From an uncultured Eubacteriales bacterium (GTDB lineage Bacteria > Bacillota > Clostridia > Oscillospirales > CAG-272): a DNA stretch of 7,447 nucleotides. The first letter of the stretch is position 1, and the number at the start of each line of letters is the position of its first letter. Below, one piece after another: positions 5,512-7,447 of the stretch. Position numbers and translations under genes: made by a program. The notes beneath the pieces were generated by a model, which was not told the DNA's origin, made no database searches, and saw nothing but the letters and a program-made list of their open reading frames with translations. The DNA lies in the NCBI GenBank assembly GCA_900556615.1, contig USPP01000067.1, forward strand, positions 1 to 7,447. The letters run 5' to 3'.

Positions 5512-5616
5512 AATATTAATTTCCTCCCGATTTTTTAGATAAAGAAGCCGTTGGCAACACTGCTTCAACTTGCATCTTCCTTATTATTCTATGCCGGGAT
5601 CATAAAATTGCTATTA

Positions 5617-5645
5617 TCTATAATAAAGCATTTACGCGTTATCAA
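5617..5645 (-). promoter_or_regulatory. Probable promoter of the cysteine-rich gene
   Basis: On the minus strand TTGATA (-35, 5640-5645) and TATAGA (-10, 5617-5622) are separated by 17 nt. Initiation near 5610 gives a leader of about 100 nt. It lies just downstream of the terminator-like hairpin of the pgi operon, as expected for a new unit. A second element, CATAGAATA (5585-5593), resembles the -10 of late sporulation sigma factors but lacks a clear -35. Confidence 0.5.
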
Positions 5646-5664
5646 AGATAATTTATTGACAAAG

Positions 5665-5691
5665 CCCCGTCTATCCGGCGGACAGACGGGG
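5665..5691 (-). terminator. Terminator-like hairpin of the pgi operon
   Basis: On the minus-strand RNA CCCCGUCUGUCC pairs with GGAUAGACGGGG around the loop GCC, a 12-bp GC-rich stem with one G-U pair. That pair would be a mismatch on the + strand, so the hairpin fits minus-strand transcription. The tail is CUUUGUCAA, only moderately U-rich. It lies about 80 nt past the stop of the P-loop gene. Confidence 0.65.
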
Positions 5692-5771
5692 AAATGAAAA
5701 GACAGATATACTTGGGGAAATTTATAAGGTGCCGTTTTTACATAAAACAGCTTACCGGCGATTATTCAAAA

Positions 5772-6179
5772 TTAAAGATACTTCCTGTATTTTTCGGGAA
5801 GCTCATCTGCCGGCATGGAGGCAGTAACAACAAAATTCACGGGATGTGTTTCCATAAAGATGATAACCTTGTCAAGAAAAGCGGTAAGCTCTTTCACATC
5901 ATTTTCGCAAATTTTAAGTGCAGAATCGATAAAAATATCGGTCACATCATGATTCCCGCCGAAATTTCCGGCAACAAAACCATAAAGCTGCGCTGCGTTG
6001 GAGATAAGATATTCATCTGTATCAAGAAGACGCGCTTGATATTTCACTTCATGAATAAGCTTTGTTCCCTTTTCGATAAACACCACTGCTCCTTTGGTCT
6101 CATCAAGTCTTTTGTTTGCCATTTCCACGATAGTTTTTGTCTTTCCTGAGCCTTTGAGTCCAACAATTAGTTTCAGCAT
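5772..6179 (-). CDS. Small P-loop ATP-binding protein
   Basis: The 135-residue product opens with a strand and the Walker A motif GLKGSGKT (residues 7-14). A Walker B-like strand DIFID follows at 81-85, and a later strand NFVVTASMP (115-123) sits where sensor-type strands occur. No substrate-binding or membrane domain is present, so this is a bare nucleotide-binding core. I recall similar proteins of this size in Clostridia, often labelled as ATP-binding or, loosely, PilT-like; nothing here supports a role in pili. GGAGG (6189-6193) lies 9 nt before the ATG. It starts only 24 nt after pgi and precedes the terminator at 5665-5691, so it is the last gene of the pgi operon. What it does for central metabolism, if anything, is unknown. 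Confidence 0.85.
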   Translation of the reverse strand: MLKLIVGLKGSGKTKTIVEMANKRLDETKGAVVFIEKGTKLIHEVKYQARLLDTDEYLISNAAQLYGFVAGNFGGNHDVTDIFIDSALKICENDVKELTAFLDKVIIFMETHPVNFVVTASMPADELPEKYRKYL

Positions 6180-6203
6180 TTTGAGTTACCTCCATGTATA
6201 TAA

Positions 6204-7447
6204 TTAGTTAATACGTGATTTAAGTTCTTCGCGGCGCTTATCATGCTCGGCTCCGGGTTTTCCGAGAAGCGCATACATATTATTCTTGTAGCCCTCAACT
6301 CCCGGCTGATCAAAGGGATTTACGCCGAGAGTATATCCCGACACCGCGCAGGCAAGCTCGAAGAAATATACCAAATAGCCGAAATCATATGCGCTTCTTC
6401 CCTCTATTTCAAGAACGATATTCGGAACTCCGCCGTCAGTGTGAGAAAGAACGGTTGCAAGAAAAGCATTATGATTTACCTCGTGCATGGTCTTGCCGGA
6501 AATAAAATTCAATCCGTCTATATTGGCAGGATCCTCCGGTATTGCGAACGGGCTGACATCATTTCGAATATCAATTACCGTTTCAAAAATATTACGAAGC
6601 CCTTGCTGAATATACTGTCCGAGAGAGTGAAGATCGGTGGAAAAGACTACCGAAGCGGGAAAAAGTCCTTTACCGTTCTTTCCTTCGCTTTCGCCGTACA
6701 ACTGTTTCCACCATTCATTGAACATGGTAAGTGCGGGATCATAGGAGACAAGTATTTCGGATGTTTTTCCTTCTCTATAAAGAATATTACGAATTGCAGC
6801 ATATTTATAGCAATCGTTTTTGCTTATATCGGTATCTGTGTACGATGCACGCGCATCAAAAGCGCCCTTCATCATAGAATCGATATCGATTCCTGCGACT
6901 GCAATCGGAAGAAGACCTACCGCCGTCAGAACCGAATAACGCCCTCCGATATCATCGGGAACCACAAACGTCTCATACCCTTTTTCATCGGCAAGCTCCT
7001 TAAGCTTTCCCTTTGATTTATCGGTTGTAACAAAGATTCTCTTTACAGCCTCTTCCTCTCCGTATTTCTTTTCAAGCCAAGCGCGGAACACACGAAACGC
7101 AACAGCAGGTTCCGTGGTAGTCCCTGATTTTGAGATAACATTTATACAAACATCCTTTCCCTCGCAAAGAGAAAGCAGTTCATTTAAATATGCGGAATTA
7201 ATGCTGTTTCCGGCAAAATACACATCGGGGGTTTCTTTTTTCAGAGAGTTGTAAAGAGGAGATTTCACAAATTCCACAGCGGCACGCGCTCCCAGATAAG
7301 AGCCGCCTATACCGATTGCAATAAAGATATCACAGCTTTTTCTGATTCTGTCCGCAGCAGCTTTTATTCTGGAAAACTCTGCCCTGTCGTAATTAGCCGG
7401 AAGATCAATCCAGCCTCGGAAGCCGCTTCCCGCTCCTGTTCCTTTTC
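6204..7447 (-). CDS. pgi: Glucose-6-phosphate isomerase, 5' end cut by the window edge
   Basis: This enzyme interconverts glucose 6-phosphate and fructose 6-phosphate in glycolysis, in the cytosol. The frame is open to the right edge; 413 residues are visible. In order they show [13 protein letters not shown], the sugar-phosphate-binding SKSGTT (105-110), the family signature [14 protein letters not shown] (164-177), ESEGK with the catalytic Glu (252), [12 protein letters not shown] with His273, and [10 protein letters not shown] with Lys387. The Glu-His and His-Lys distances (21 and 114 residues) equal those I recall for the roughly 450-residue Gram-positive type, so about 38 N-terminal residues are missing. 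An in-frame GTG at 7275-7277 is not the start, because conserved family sequence continues upstream of it. It ends 24 nt before the P-loop gene, with which it forms an operon. Its promoter lies outside the window. Confidence 0.97.
   Translation of the reverse strand, partial: KGTGAGSGFRGWIDLPANYDRAEFSRIKAAADRIRKSCDIFIAIGIGGSYLGARAAVEFVKSPLYNSLKKETPDVYFAGNSINSAYLNELLSLCEGKDVCINVISKSGTTTEPAVAFRVFRAWLEKKYGEEEAVKRIFVTTDKSKGKLKELADEKGYETFVVPDDIGGRYSVLTAVGLLPIAVAGIDIDSMMKGAFDARASYTDTDISKNDCYKYAAIRNILYREGKTSEILVSYDPALTMFNEWWKQLYGESEGKNGKGLFPASVVFSTDLHSLGQYIQQGLRNIFETVIDIRNDVSPFAIPEDPANIDGLNFISGKTMHEVNHNAFLATVLSHTDGGVPNIVLEIEGRSAYDFGYLVYFFELACAVSGYTLGVNPFDQPGVEGYKNNMYALLGKPGAEHDKRREELKSRIN

Noticed and set aside
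5512..5568. TTG start adding 19 residues to the cysteine-rich protein
   Set aside because: The extra residues are translated from the ribosome binding site of the ATG at 5511, and the TTG has no good site of its own.
5585..5593. CATAGAATA as a late-sporulation sigma -10 for the cysteine-rich gene
   Set aside because: No matching -35 at a proper spacing, and a sigma-A-like promoter lies just upstream. The short motif is easily found by chance.
1..7447. CRISPR arrays, insertion sequences or long tandem repeats
   Set aside because: Reading both strands showed no spaced repeated units, no transposase motifs and no terminal inverted repeats.

Overview
The window looks like a chromosomal segment of a low-to-moderate G+C, Gram-positive, Clostridia-type bacterium. 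Evidence: a short Gram-positive-type glucose-6-phosphate isomerase, AGGAGG-type ribosome binding sites, sigma-A-like promoters, two predicted lipoproteins, and families I recall from gut Clostridia. I cannot name a genus. Eight protein genes can be supported, one of them cut by the right edge, plus one tRNA-Trp gene. Only one protein gene (3481-3990) is on the + strand.

Left part, about 1-3220 (accessory-looking). A two-gene minus-strand operon has a near-consensus promoter at 2090-2118. It encodes a 383-residue cysteine-rich protein with an OB-fold-like segment (861-2012), then a 262-residue lipoprotein (76-864), joined by an ATGA overlap. A roughly 480-bp stretch with no convincing gene (2119-2594) may hold decayed coding sequence. 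Next is a small membrane-anchored XRE/Cro-type regulator (2738-3076, minus), with a hairpin terminator downstream and an extended -10 promoter and two inverted repeats upstream. Base composition jumps here: 38 of the 60 bases at 2761-2820 are G or C.

Middle, 3221-3480. A complete tRNA-Trp (anticodon CCA, CCA encoded) lies on the minus strand with its own consensus promoter and a perfect palindromic terminator that begins at its last base. tRNA 3' ends are common integration sites. The accessory-looking DNA lies on the 3' side of this tRNA, so it may be the edge of an island; the distal att copy would be outside the window.

Right part, 3481-7447 (core-looking). A small lipoprotein resembling DUF4358 (+, 3481-3990) converges on, and overlaps by 9 bp, a 230-residue conserved uncharacterised protein with a PD-(D/E)XK-like N-terminal core and a winged-helix-like C terminus (minus, 3982-4674). 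Upstream of that is a very cysteine-rich 262-residue protein (minus, 4723-5511; 25 Cys). The two are separated by 48 nt able to form mutually exclusive hairpins, one of which would hide the downstream ribosome binding site. A promoter (5617-5645) and a terminator-like hairpin (5665-5691) separate this pair from the last operon. That operon is pgi (6204-7447, N terminus missing) followed 24 nt later by a small P-loop ATPase (5772-6179).

Functionally, only Pgi and tRNA-Trp are certain. The points of most interest are the nuclease-like protein with its candidate translational switch, the cysteine-rich protein upstream of it, the OB-like/lipoprotein operon, and the possible island boundary at tRNA-Trp.
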